Virus record (IMG/VR): IMGVR_UViG_3300019487_000022
Location: 59,807 to 123,806 of that record
DNA: 64,000 bases
Direction: 5' to 3' (one strand)
Origin: a virus
The notes beneath the pieces were generated by a model. The model saw nothing but the letters and a program-made list of their open reading frames with translations. It did not search any database and was not told the origin of the DNA. Below, piece by piece: positions 42,303-49,859 of the stretch (positions are counted from its first letter, which is position 1; every line of letters starts with the position of its first letter). Both the position numbers and the translations under genes were made by a program.

Positions 42303-43112
42303 TTAAAGCATGTAATCTGTTGTAGTAGTGATTCTCATTCCTCTTGCACTCAAATCTTTGACAAATTTTTCACCCAAAGATTCAAAACCACCTACATTGC
42401 TAGATGCATCTTTAAGCAAGATAAGATTCTTTACAAGCTCATCATTTTTAAATTCATCCGCAACATCTCGAAAAGTGTTAGCAACACAGTGGCTTAAAGC
42501 TTCACCTGAAATAAGAATTTCATCTGCTTTGATTAAACTTTCAATGAATTCTCCGTCCAATTGAGTATAAGGATCATTTGGATCCTCAACTTCTGCTTTA
42601 ATAGCACTATAATGTTCGCAATAGGGATTACTTCCTTTTGTCTTTGTCTGAATGACCTGGAAGTTATCTCTTGCCCATGCTCTTAATTCCTCATGCAATG
42701 GAGGATAAATCGCTTGCCCAGCACTTCCAATAATGCAATGTGGAGGCCAGATACATAAAGCATATTTGCCTTTTGCCGCTAAATCACGAACATAATTTAA
42801 TGCAATATTGCAAATGCTTTTTGAAGGCATTGCAGGCGTCCATTTGCCTTTTTCTACATCTTCTGGATTAATGATTGTAAATGGAGGTGGGTTTTTGCCG
42901 TTAGCATCAACCCAAAAACAAGGATGAGCAATATGTAGATCGTGGTGACTATCGAGAGTAACGCGAATATTTTGTAATTTACGACCAAATTTCTTAACGA
43001 ACTTAGCTAAACGATTCATATCTTCGTTTGCCCCTGCAACATATAGACTCCCTTTTGGATCGCAAAAGTCTATTTGAGGGTCAATAATGCACAGTTCGAT
43101 ACGTTTGGGCAT
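42303..43112 (-). CDS. pncA: Nicotinamidase-like isochorismatase-family hydrolase
   Basis: 269 residues from ATG 43110-43112 (AAAGGA upstream). Isochorismatase fold with the nicotinamidase triad D11 (IIDPQIDFC), K159 (KTKGSNPYCEHYSAI) and C209 (SGEALSHCVANTF). Metal ligands are likely D54 and the following His residues (LDSHHDLHIAHPCFW). CIWPPHCIIGSAG replaces the usual WP-x-H-C-x-x-G-T-x-G. Would hydrolyse nicotinamide to nicotinate, feeding pncB. Longer than standalone PncA because of an insert at about 70-95. Pyrazinamidase-like activity on another amide cannot be excluded. Confidence 0.78.
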   Translation of the reverse strand: MPKRIELCIIDPQIDFCDPKGSLYVAGANEDMNRLAKFVKKFGRKLQNIRVTLDSHHDLHIAHPCFWVDANGKNPPPFTIINPEDVEKGKWTPAMPSKSICNIALNYVRDLAAKGKYALCIWPPHCIIGSAGQAIYPPLHEELRAWARDNFQVIQTKTKGSNPYCEHYSAIKAEVEDPNDPYTQLDGEFIESLIKADEILISGEALSHCVANTFRDVADEFKNDELVKNLILLKDASSNVGGFESLGEKFVKDLSARGMRITTTTDYML

Positions 43113-43201
43113 TGGATAATCCTTTCTATACGTGTAATACGATGGGGTTTGACACAACCGGAGATAATTACAAAATACTTTAAAAGGTTAAAAAATTAAG
43201 A

Positions 43202-43558
43202 TTATACGCTTTCTGGAATGAAATAACCGTTCTCTTCTCCCCATTTTAGCCAAATTTTGCGTAATTCTCTTATATTGCCGTGTATTTCAGGTATAGATAT
43301 GTTTGCAGCAGTAATCCATTCTAATGCTGTGAACCAATGCCCACTTTCTCGTTTCACTTCTCTTAACAGCAAAGGTACAGCATCCCATCCCATTGCTACG
43401 ATTTGACCATATGCATCATTTACAAGAATTCCAGAATTGGAATTCCGTATCTTTTTCCACTCTACCACAAGAGTGTAAAATTTTGATTCCATATCCTTAA
43501 AGGTTACTCGTTTTCCTTGGATAATTGCCGCTTGTGTCTGCTTTAAAGACGTATTCAT
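43202..43558 (-). CDS. Conserved protein of a widespread unnamed family
   Basis: 118 residues. The stretch VNDAYGQIVAMGWDAVPLLL then REVKRESGHWFTALEWITAA and LRKIWLKWGEENGYF matches a widespread bacterial family (AYxxIIxMGxxAxPLxLxEL ... HWFxAL) that I recall from cyanobacterial and plasmid genomes but cannot name. Start codon lies inside a 16-bp hairpin. Confidence 0.7.
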   Translation of the reverse strand: MNTSLKQTQAAIIQGKRVTFKDMESKFYTLVVEWKKIRNSNSGILVNDAYGQIVAMGWDAVPLLLREVKRESGHWFTALEWITAANISIPEIHGNIRELRKIWLKWGEENGYFIPESV

Positions 43559-43595
43559 ATCTAGTATCCTTCATTGTCTATACTAGATATGAATA
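43552..43595 (-). promoter_or_regulatory. 16-bp hairpin embedding a start codon
   Basis: Arms 43552-43567 and 43580-43595 are perfectly complementary over 16 bp. In the minus transcript the AUG (43556-43558) is inside the 3' arm and the AAGG ribosome site is in the 12-nt loop. A TCTCCAG promoter element lies immediately upstream (43601-43607). Confidence 0.65.
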
Positions 43596-43607
43596 TTTAC
43601 CTGGAGA

Positions 43608-43979
43608 TTATCTTGTAGACAATAAAATTAATAAATTGACAATATCTGTTTCCAGCTGACTCCATTTAGCTGCGTAATTTTCTCGTGTCACAAGGAAATC
43701 CATAATTTTAACATCTACACAGTCCAAATTATCAGTACTCAATAATTTAATTTTATTGCTGAGATGCAAAAGTATTTTCATATCCCGATCCATCTCTTCG
43801 ATACGGCTAATACAATTGCAGATTGTTTGAGACATACTAATAGATAATTTTACATCGTTTTTGATATCTTCAAATTCTTGTAAGATTTTTTCATGATGTT
43901 TAAATGATTCTTGAAAATTCTTACGCCAGCTATCTATAAGATAAAATGCATGTTCTCTATCTGTCTTTGAAAGGGACAT
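43608..43979 (-). CDS. Unknown helical protein
   Basis: 123 residues, nearly all helical (FYLIDSWRKNFQESFKHHEK, ISRIEEMDRDMKILLHLSNK). Cotranscribed with the next genes at 3-nt spacing. No family recognised. Confidence 0.65.
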   Translation of the reverse strand: MSLSKTDREHAFYLIDSWRKNFQESFKHHEKILQEFEDIKNDVKLSISMSQTICNCISRIEEMDRDMKILLHLSNKIKLLSTDNLDCVDVKIMDFLVTRENYAAKWSQLETDIVNLLILLSTR

Positions 43980-43982
43980 ATA

Positions 43983-44345
43983 TTATTCCTTTACTAAAAA
44001 CTTTTCACAAGCCTTTGCTATATTATCCACCCATTTATCTTGAAATTTGCTCTGTGCTATTGGCAAATGGGTTTTAACTAATTTCCTACCTGTTTCAGAT
44101 GTCCAAAAATGTATTATATTTTGCAGATCCTCTTCTGAAAATACATCATTATACACTTGTTTAACTTGGTTTAAATATGTTTGTCCACCATATTCTTTAT
44201 AAACCTCATACAGTTGTTCAGATGTTAATTCCGGGTACTTACGTCGTAAAAATGTAAAACTTAGTTGGATCCACTTACCAAAGTCTTCCTCTAAGTTTCC
44301 AACTTTAAACAACTGATCTATCAACTGTGATTTTTTGTTATTCAT
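43983..44345 (-). CDS. DUF2059-like protein
   Basis: 120 residues. VKQVYNDVFSEEDLQNIIHF then WTSETGRKLVKTHLPIAQSK matches the FT-x-x-E-x-x-x-I-x-x-F-x-S-x-x-G-(R/K)-K core of DUF2059. These are usually periplasmic proteins, but no signal peptide is visible here. Start overlaps the stop of the preceding gene as ATGA. Confidence 0.6.
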   Translation of the reverse strand: MNNKKSQLIDQLFKVGNLEEDFGKWIQLSFTFLRRKYPELTSEQLYEVYKEYGGQTYLNQVKQVYNDVFSEEDLQNIIHFWTSETGRKLVKTHLPIAQSKFQDKWVDNIAKACEKFLVKE

Positions 44346-44800
44346 GGCAACAGTATTCCACCATCAGACTTCTTTCCTAATTTGTTTTTCATTTCTGCTG
44401 CTTTATCAAGTCTTTGCAATGTATCACCAGAAGCAATCGCTAATGCATTTTTACGTTTATTTTGTTCTTCTTGTAGATTTTCTACCTCCGCTTTTAAGAA
44501 AATATCAAAGTTCTTAAAAGCTTCTGCGTAGGATGTAATTGATTCGTCAAATCTGAACTCGATAGGTTGAGGAAACACGCCTTCTCTAGTTTGAATATAT
44601 ACTTGACCTATTCCAATACAAACTACAGGAGGCATATTTGAAAGATCAAATATCTCTTCTCCTAAATCAGATATCGCCTTATCAGAAACATCCTCTTCGT
44701 AATGCCCCACAAGTGTTAATACTTTCACTTGTTTTGAAGCAATTGGATTTGCAGATTCATAAGAATCTGTTTTGTAGATAGGAATCTTTTTTAGCATCAA
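44342..44800 (-). CDS. Unknown protein
   Basis: 152 residues. N-terminal beta-rich half (VKVLTLVGHYEEDVSDKAIS, PPVVCIGIGQVYIQTREGVF) and helical, charged C-terminal half (AEVENLQEEQNKRKNALAIA). No family recognised. A candidate variant promoter (TCTCCTA with AT-rich box) lies in the 74-nt spacer upstream. Confidence 0.65.
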   Translation of the reverse strand: MMLKKIPIYKTDSYESANPIASKQVKVLTLVGHYEEDVSDKAISDLGEEIFDLSNMPPVVCIGIGQVYIQTREGVFPQPIEFRFDESITSYAEAFKNFDIFLKAEVENLQEEQNKRKNALAIASGDTLQRLDKAAEMKNKLGKKSDGGILLP

Positions 44801-44874
44801 TTCTCCTTAATAATGCGCTCTATTGTAGGAGAATCGCTTACCACTTTCTGAAAGAAAATGGTCATTTTTATCAC

Positions 44875-45201
44875 TTATATAACGGTATTTAGCGGGGTAA
44901 CAGCTTCGTGATTTTCATCAGATGTGATTTGTATTTCTGGAGTACCCTGTAATTTGAGTTTGACGTATTGCTGATGTGAAACAGGGGTTAAATCAGAATA
45001 TTTAAATCCAATTGTTTCTTCTTGTGGATACACGATGATACGTAATTCTTTTTGACAGCTAGGACATTTTCCTATTGCATCTGAGTGTTCGCCCTGTTTT
45101 TCCCACCAAAAATCCAATAAAACAGATTCTGTACAATTAGGACAAACATTATATCCATAAGGATATGCTATTTTTCTTAAATTACGTGCAAACCAGTTCA
45201 T
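44875..45201 (-). CDS. Zinc-ribbon protein with MNWF N-terminus
   Basis: 108 residues. Starts MNWFARNLRKIAYPYG, sharing the MNWFxRN start with proteins at 21302 and 32865. A four-Cys ribbon follows (VCPNCTESV and GKCPSCQKE). The C-terminal part is beta-rich (ELRIIVYPQEETIGFKYSDL). No named family. Confidence 0.65.
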   Translation of the reverse strand: MNWFARNLRKIAYPYGYNVCPNCTESVLLDFWWEKQGEHSDAIGKCPSCQKELRIIVYPQEETIGFKYSDLTPVSHQQYVKLKLQGTPEIQITSDENHEAVTPLNTVI

Positions 45202-45218
45202 ATAAATATTTTAACTGG

Positions 45219-45527
45219 TTATGTAGGGTTTTCCTTTTCTATTTTACAATCTTTATAGGATTTGAGCAGTTGAACATTTTCTTCTGCATATTTTGGAGAT
45301 CCTACTATAGCACTATTAAAATACTCAATAACTTCGTCTATTGTATTTTTAGCAAAAAAATCGAATTCTGCCCCTTTTGCTTCTGCTTTCTGAATGTCTT
45401 GTTTTAATAGCCTGAGTTGAAAGATGATATAACCAGCATTGTCTCCCCGTATAAATATACCGGGCCAATCATTTTCAAATTGCATAGGTCCAGATTCAGG
45501 ACGAATAAAATCTTTTATTGTTTCCAT
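45219..45527 (-). CDS. Unknown acidic protein
   Basis: 102 residues. It has GPMQFENDWPGIFIRGDNAG then YIIFQLRLLKQDIQKAEAKG and a helical end. No family recognised; a clean frame with normal spacing to neighbours. Confidence 0.6.
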   Translation of the reverse strand: METIKDFIRPESGPMQFENDWPGIFIRGDNAGYIIFQLRLLKQDIQKAEAKGAEFDFFAKNTIDEVIEYFNSAIVGSPKYAEENVQLLKSYKDCKIEKENPT

Positions 45528-45598
45528 AATAAATCATCTTATAACACATTTTTAGCACAATTTCAAGCTTTTTAATATTTTAAGACGAAATATTAAAT

Positions 45599-46168
45599 AT
45601 GAGAATAATAGGATTTCTGTATCTTCTATTGTTGTTAATTGTAGGCTGTACTGATAATAAACATATCAACTATAATTGTAATTATAGTAACGCAAAAGCT
45701 GCATTAAATCCAAAAGAAAAATCATTAGCTCTTGGTACTTTATCATCTTCTACTACAAAACCGTCTTCTTCTGACAAATACATCATATGTTTAAATAAAA
45801 ATCTAGAATTTGCTAAAGAAATGGCATGGAGAGATGCTAAAACGCGATTTACTAATCCAGTTGTAGTTTTAGCTCATGGGCGGGAATATCTAGGCAGTTG
45901 GTTTATTTTTCCAGATAAGGGAGATCCTTTTAGAGTAGATAGCTATGCTTGGATATTAAACGAAACATATATAGATTGTGATATTGTTTTATTTGTGTGC
46001 AATCCATCTGGATTAACGATATATGTACCACGAGTATGGTATTATAGAGGAAACGTTTGGGTAGTACCGGATACAGAACCTCCTGCAAAATATCGAGAGA
46101 TGAAAAGAAATTTTATGGGTAATGGCTCTATTTGGGAAGCTATTACACAAAATACATGGGCTGAATAA
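45599..46168 (+). CDS. Lipoprotein on the opposite strand
   Basis: 189 residues. Signal LLLLLIVGC gives a lipobox with acylated Cys at 17. The mature part has FAKEMAWRDAKTRFTNPVVV, DSYAWILNETYIDCDIVLFV and GLTIYVPRVWYYRGNVWVVP. No family recognised. It is a lone plus-strand gene without a Shine-Dalgarno; a 10-bp AT hairpin (45571-45597) ends one base before the ATG. Exposed phage lipoproteins often block superinfection, which is only a suggestion here. Confidence 0.65.
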   Translation: MRIIGFLYLLLLLIVGCTDNKHINYNCNYSNAKAALNPKEKSLALGTLSSSTTKPSSSDKYIICLNKNLEFAKEMAWRDAKTRFTNPVVVLAHGREYLGSWFIFPDKGDPFRVDSYAWILNETYIDCDIVLFVCNPSGLTIYVPRVWYYRGNVWVVPDTEPPAKYREMKRNFMGNGSIWEAITQNTWAE

Positions 46169-46257
46169 GGAAGATAGTGGAGTCGAACCACAGGCACTAA
46201 TCAGTGACACCATCCCGCTTCGAACGGGCGACCATTACCACAATGGCTATATCTTCC
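46169..46257 (-). tRNA. tRNA-Ser, anticodon CGA
   Basis: GGAAGAT/ATCTTCC acceptor, anticodon loop TTCGAAG, long variable arm, T-arm with TTCGACT. One mismatch at the base of the anticodon stem. Reads UCG. Confidence 0.85.
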
Positions 46258-46450
46258 GCTGAGAAAATTCTTCGTAATATCCAGCTAGCTCATCTTCAAC
46301 AATTACTTTCATTTTGTGAAAACGATAACCATATTGTTTTTGTTCTTTACAAACAGCTTTTACCTCCGATCTATTCTCTTTGCAAACTGGTTTTCCATCA
46401 CATCCACAAATAAAGCGTTTTGCAGTTAAATCTACTACATAATATTTCAT
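46247..46450 (-). CDS. Small Cys-containing protein
   Basis: 67 residues. It has RFICGCDGKPVCKENRSEVK then AVCKEQKQYGYRFHKMK. Its last 11 nt overlap the 5' end of the tRNA-Ser(CGA) gene. Stop-to-start spacing with the upstream gene is 2 nt. No family recognised. Confidence 0.6.
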   Translation of the reverse strand: MKYYVVDLTAKRFICGCDGKPVCKENRSEVKAVCKEQKQYGYRFHKMKVIVEDELAGYYEEFSQRKI

Positions 46451-46452
46451 TG

Positions 46453-47331
46453 CTAATCTTCTTCTTCATCTGTGATTCTAGGAAGTTCCCCTAATGAAAA
46501 TTCTCTAATAAGATGTTCAAACGGTTCTTCTCCCTCTACATTCCACATTTTAATTAAAAAGTTATGTTCAGCAACTGTGAGAATCATGGCGGGATCTATT
46601 ACACTATTAGGAATAGATATTTTTCTTGAATAAATGGTTTTCGTTTGAGGTATCCACATTACCCTAATTCTGCCATCTTCTTCATTTTGCCATGTATCGT
46701 TGGCTTCCAATGAAAAGATATCTGCTAGTTTGGGTATCTTGTAACATTCTGACATAACTTCAAAATATCGCTGTTTTGCTAAAGCAAAACCTTTTAACAA
46801 ATCGTCTGTTAATGTTCCAGGCATATCCGCATAAAAATAAATACATTCCCTGTAGCCATAAGGAATTCTTCCTAATTCAGCGCTAAATGCAGTATTTGAG
46901 AAATCAATGTTTGCAACTGCAAAAAGGTTACTATCTAAATATCTAATTTTTCTATTGTTTTCTTTGATTATCTTTTTGGTAAATGGATATCTTTGATCAG
47001 AAATAATTTCAGTTTCTACATCATGTCTCCTTGTCCATTGATTTGCATTTATTGCAATTTTAAAATAGCGAGGGAAATCAAATAATTTGTTATCAAGTAT
47101 TGGAAAATACCTGCTTAATTTTGCAGCTACGTATTTTTTCCCAAGTGCTAACAAAACCTTTGATTTGCGTTGCCGTAAAATCTCATATCGTCTCCCTGCC
47201 CTATCGTATTTAATATTTTCTGCTCTTTCTATTGCCTCAAACAAACTATCTTCATTTTTTAATTTAGAAGTATGCTTGTAAATAATCTGAGGAAATTTTT
47301 CAATTGATTCATCAATAGTCATTACAGACAT
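46453..47331 (-). CDS. Unknown protein
   Basis: 292 residues. Conserved-looking segments are RRYEILRQRKSKVLLALGKK, FDFPRYFKIAINANQWTRRH, IPYGYRECIYFYADMPGTLT and DGRIRVMWIPQTKTIYSRKI. A folded enzyme-like protein without a motif I can name. Ends acidic (RITDEEED). Confidence 0.7.
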   Translation of the reverse strand: MSVMTIDESIEKFPQIIYKHTSKLKNEDSLFEAIERAENIKYDRAGRRYEILRQRKSKVLLALGKKYVAAKLSRYFPILDNKLFDFPRYFKIAINANQWTRRHDVETEIISDQRYPFTKKIIKENNRKIRYLDSNLFAVANIDFSNTAFSAELGRIPYGYRECIYFYADMPGTLTDDLLKGFALAKQRYFEVMSECYKIPKLADIFSLEANDTWQNEEDGRIRVMWIPQTKTIYSRKISIPNSVIDPAMILTVAEHNFLIKMWNVEGEEPFEHLIREFSLGELPRITDEEED

Positions 47332-47369
47332 GATTGCGTCTCCTTTATTTTGAATTTTGTCAAAATAAG

Positions 47370-47603
47370 TTAATCGTCATAAGGTTCCAGTTGAATATCC
47401 GCAGTATCTTCCTCTAATTGTTTTTGAAAATTATCATATTGTTCTTGTGATGGTGGTTTACATGGAGGATTACATTGACAAGGAAAAACTGTATAATGAC
47501 CACAGCGTTTATTTAAACGCATAGCTTTTAATACAGCATTATACATGTCTTTATCGCCTTCTGCTGCTTTATACATAGCACAAGCTAATATTGGAAAACT
47601 CAT
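47370..47603 (-). CDS. Small Cys/His protein
   Basis: 77 residues with MRLNKRCGHYTVFPCQCNPP then CKPPSQEQY, a possible metal-binding knot. Start overlaps the preceding stop as ATGA. No family recognised. Confidence 0.6.
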   Translation of the reverse strand: MSFPILACAMYKAAEGDKDMYNAVLKAMRLNKRCGHYTVFPCQCNPPCKPPSQEQYDNFQKQLEEDTADIQLEPYDD

Positions 47604-47995
47604 TCTTGATTCTCTTTCTCTTCCCTTTTCTTTTGAAGTTTCATTTTTTGTTCAAATGTTAGTTGTTCTTCTGCTTCAGGACTAGGCTCAAAACCATTAG
47701 CAATAAATAAATCTTCTATTGTGTCTGCATCTTCATAATCTTCATCGGTTATAACCATCCACTCGCTGCCGCAACTAGTGTCAAAAACATCCTCTATGAT
47801 TTGTTTTTCTACTACATTACCCAGATTATCGTGAATATGCACATAACCCATAGTTATATCATTAGCACATACTTGGCAAATAAAGCCAGTAATGTAGTGT
47901 ATTGCTTCTTTTCTGGATTCAAAACCACTGTGATTATGATTCCCATTTACAAGATGAACAGCAGTAAATCCCATTGTATTTTTCCTATGTATCAT
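47600..47995 (-). CDS. Unknown protein
   Basis: 131 residues. It has TAVHLVNGNHNHSGFESRKE then AIHYITGFICQVCANDITMG (His- and Cys-containing), and an acidic Glu/Lys tail. Overlaps the upstream gene by 11 nt. No family recognised. Confidence 0.6.
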   Translation of the reverse strand: MIHRKNTMGFTAVHLVNGNHNHSGFESRKEAIHYITGFICQVCANDITMGYVHIHDNLGNVVEKQIIEDVFDTSCGSEWMVITDEDYEDADTIEDLFIANGFEPSPEAEEQLTFEQKMKLQKKREEKENQE

Positions 47996-48224
47996 TGAGA
48001 TTTGATTCCCAACGATTTAATTCTGATTGCTCATAACAGAAAAAACCATGATTCAAACTATAAATAATTACCCAACCATCTTTTTCTTCTATAAAAGCAT
48101 TACTTATGAAAAAGAAGGTTTTATCTTTATGACTAATGACAGCATAATTTTTAAATCTATCATCTGTTGACTTTAGCGTTTCAGCAATAGTATCTGCATA
48201 CTGCTCTATTTCGTCCAGATTCAT
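47985..48224 (-). CDS. Unknown small protein
   Basis: 79 residues with NYAVISHKDKTFFFISNAFI and GWVIIYSLNHGFFCYEQSEL, beta-rich. Terminates with TAG. No family recognised. Confidence 0.55.
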   Translation of the reverse strand: MNLDEIEQYADTIAETLKSTDDRFKNYAVISHKDKTFFFISNAFIEEKDGWVIIYSLNHGFFCYEQSELNRWESNLNDT

Positions 48225-48226
48225 AT

Positions 48227-48499
48227 CTATTCCATTTTATTCTTTTCATCCAAAACATCTTGTTTAAGCTGTTTTATTTTAGCACAGATATTTGCCATTG
48301 TTTCGCTTTTTTCTTCGTGAGATAAATTTTTTCTATTTGAAAATACTATTTTATCTCTGTTTATTTCGTCTATTCGTGTTTGGTATTTTTTGAAAATGAT
48401 TGTGTGACGTTTAAGATTTTCGCAATATGCGTTCCATTCTTCGTGCATATTGTTATATTCGACTACATATCTTCTGATACCTCCATCTCTATTCTCCAT
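48227..48499 (-). CDS. Unknown small charged protein
   Basis: 90 residues from ATG 48497-48499; a longer frame would read through the adjacent tRNA gene. Helical and charged (YCENLKRHTIIFKKYQTRID). Terminates with TAG. Next is the tRNA-Leu gene, 4 nt upstream of its start. Confidence 0.55.
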   Translation of the reverse strand: MENRDGGIRRYVVEYNNMHEEWNAYCENLKRHTIIFKKYQTRIDEINRDKIVFSNRKNLSHEEKSETMANICAKIKQLKQDVLDEKNKME

Positions 48500-48503
48500 T
48501 AAT

Positions 48504-48583
48504 GCGGGCGACAGGAATCGAACCTGCACACCTTATGGTACTGGCTTCTAAGACCAGCGCGGCTGCCGTTACGCCACGCCCGC
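48504..48583 (-). tRNA. tRNA-Leu, anticodon UAG (copy 1)
   Basis: GCGGGCG/CGCCCGC acceptor, anticodon arm CTGGT-CTTAGAA-GCCAG, variable arm with ACC/GGT stem, T-loop TTCGATT. Reads CUA (and likely other CUN). Confidence 0.88.
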
Positions 48584-48598
48584 AAATATCTTTAAAGT

Positions 48599-48727
48599 GG
48601 GACAGGCGGGATTCGAACCCTAACAGTATTGCTACTGTAGCTGACAGTTCATGTGTTCGCGACGGGACATGCTGTCAACGCATCTGTCGATTAGAGGTCT
48701 CTATCGGCTTACTTAGCCCACTGTCCC
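48599..48727 (-). tRNA. 129-nt tRNA-like gene with expanded core
   Basis: A perfect 7-bp acceptor (GGGACAG/CTGTCCC), a T-arm with TTCGAAT and a short D-arm (GGCT..AGCC) bracket a core about 55 nt longer than any normal tRNA. The core holds a hairpin closed by ATGC/GCAT with loop GTTGACA (anticodon would be UGA, but base 37 is C) and a strong ACAGTA-GCAA-TACTGT hairpin where a variable arm should be. It lies 3 nt from one tRNA-Leu gene and 15 nt from the other. Could be an odd class II tRNA, a tRNA with an insertion, or a tRNA mimic. Confidence 0.5.
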
Positions 48728-48730
48728 AAT

Positions 48731-48804
48731 ACGCCCGAGGGGATTTGAACCCCTAAGCATCTCCTTCTAAGGGAGATAGGTTTGCCAATTTCCGTCACAG
48801 GCGT
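48731..48804 (-). tRNA. tRNA-Leu-like, anticodon UAG (copy 2, short variable loop)
   Basis: ACGCCTG/CGGGCGT acceptor, Leu-like D-arm (GGAAATTGGCAAACC), anticodon arm TCTCC-CTTAGAA-GGAGA, T-loop TTCAAAT. The variable loop is only about 5 nt, short for tRNA-Leu. A TCTCCAG-type promoter lies just upstream (48848-48854). Confidence 0.8.
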
Positions 48805-48828
48805 GTAAAAAATATGGCTATTTTCGAT

Positions 48829-48854
48829 AATAAAGAGAATTTAACTTCTGGAGA
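48829..48854 (-). promoter_or_regulatory. TCTCCAG-type promoter for tRNA cluster
   Basis: TCTCCAG (minus, 48848-48854), 13 nt, TTTATTATCG, ending about 25 nt before the first tRNA-Leu. Confidence 0.45.
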
Positions 48855-48856
48855 TA

Positions 48857-49060
48857 TTACTTACCCCTGGAGATTTCCAGGGAAACATTTGAACCATCTT
48901 CAATAGAAATAATTGTTTGATTACCCTGTCTACTAACTATAACCCCCTGAGTTTCATATATCTTTTGAGGTTTATTTGCTTCAATTTTTAATTTAGATCC
49001 GATAGCAAAACCAAAAAATAGTGCTAATACTAACAGAATCAGGTATATGATCTTAAACAT
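48857..49060 (-). CDS. Small single-span membrane protein
   Basis: 67 residues. Hydrophobic anchor at 4-22 (IIYLILLVLALFFGFAIG), then a small beta region (GVIVSRQGNQTIISIEDGSN). Its last codons overlap a CCCTGGA/TTCCAGGG inverted repeat that may act in termination. No family recognised. Confidence 0.6.
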   Translation of the reverse strand: MFKIIYLILLVLALFFGFAIGSKLKIEANKPQKIYETQGVIVSRQGNQTIISIEDGSNVSLEISRGK

Positions 49061-49068
49061 ATAATAGT

Positions 49069-49344
49069 TTATTCATCAAAAGAAACATCATGACTGTCAT
49101 CCTTCCAATGAACTGTATTATATTTGGCCCCACAATTTCTGCAGGTAACATCCTCTGGTATTGTCATCCATTCTCCTGATTTAACATCTTGTGGATCTAC
49201 ACCAAATTGTTCTGCATAATCCATCTTCTCTTCAGGAGACATTTCAACAATAATGCCTTGTTCAAAATTATCCGTATAACATTTATCACAAGTCCAAATA
49301 TGTGCCGGTCTTAATTCTATATAAGGTAATTTATCGTTATCCAT
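49069..49344 (-). CDS. Zinc-finger protein
   Basis: 91 residues with two Cys pairs (WTCDKCYTDN and VTCRNCGAKYN) separated by an acidic segment, a probable zinc ribbon. No named family. Confidence 0.65.
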   Translation of the reverse strand: MDNDKLPYIELRPAHIWTCDKCYTDNFEQGIIVEMSPEEKMDYAEQFGVDPQDVKSGEWMTIPEDVTCRNCGAKYNTVHWKDDSHDVSFDE

Positions 49345-49345
49345 A

Positions 49346-49576
49346 TTATTTAATATACTGTTTATATGCTTTAATTGCCTCTACGGTTAACAATTTTCTT
49401 ATTTCTTCCTCTTCTCTTATATCTATATACTTCCCTAAAGGATATAATGCAGAATCTACAGAACAATCAATTGCAGTCTTTTCACTAGCATTGGAATAAT
49501 ATTTTATTGTTGTTTCAACTGCTTCATGTACATGTAAAATAGCAACATCTAACAATGCTTTATCGATCTTAATCAT
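49346..49576 (-). CDS. Unknown helical protein
   Basis: 76 residues, helical (LLDVAILHVHEAVETTIKYY, EEEIRKLLTVEAIKAYKQYI). One base between its stop and the next gene. No family recognised. Confidence 0.6.
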   Translation of the reverse strand: MIKIDKALLDVAILHVHEAVETTIKYYSNASEKTAIDCSVDSALYPLGKYIDIREEEEIRKLLTVEAIKAYKQYIK

Positions 49577-49577
49577 A

Positions 49578-49859
49578 TTACTTAGGGTTTCTTATTTTTA
49601 ATTTCTTCCAAATAAAATCAGGTACTATACAACGCACTTTTTCATCATTATCAATATCCGTTAATGCTTTGCATTGACAACATTTAAAACTTACATAAGT
49701 TATGGTAGACCCATCCATGAGACATCTGGTAGTCTTAAAAAGATCTTTCTCATCAACTAAGAGAATTGCGCCACAGCCTTTTCTGTTATTACCAAACCCA
49801 GTACATTTAAACTTCTTCGACCAAATTTGTGTGGGTTCTCCCTTTTTAATAACTTTCAT
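49578..49859 (-). CDS. Small Cys-rich, probably zinc-binding protein
   Basis: 93 residues with Cys at KKFKCTGFG, KGCGAILLVDE, TRCLMDG and SFKCCQCKAL, resembling phage zinc ribbons. Starts in an ATGA overlap with the upstream gene. Confidence 0.65.
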   Translation of the reverse strand: MKVIKKGEPTQIWSKKFKCTGFGNNRKGCGAILLVDEKDLFKTTRCLMDGSTITYVSFKCCQCKALTDIDNDEKVRCIVPDFIWKKLKIRNPK

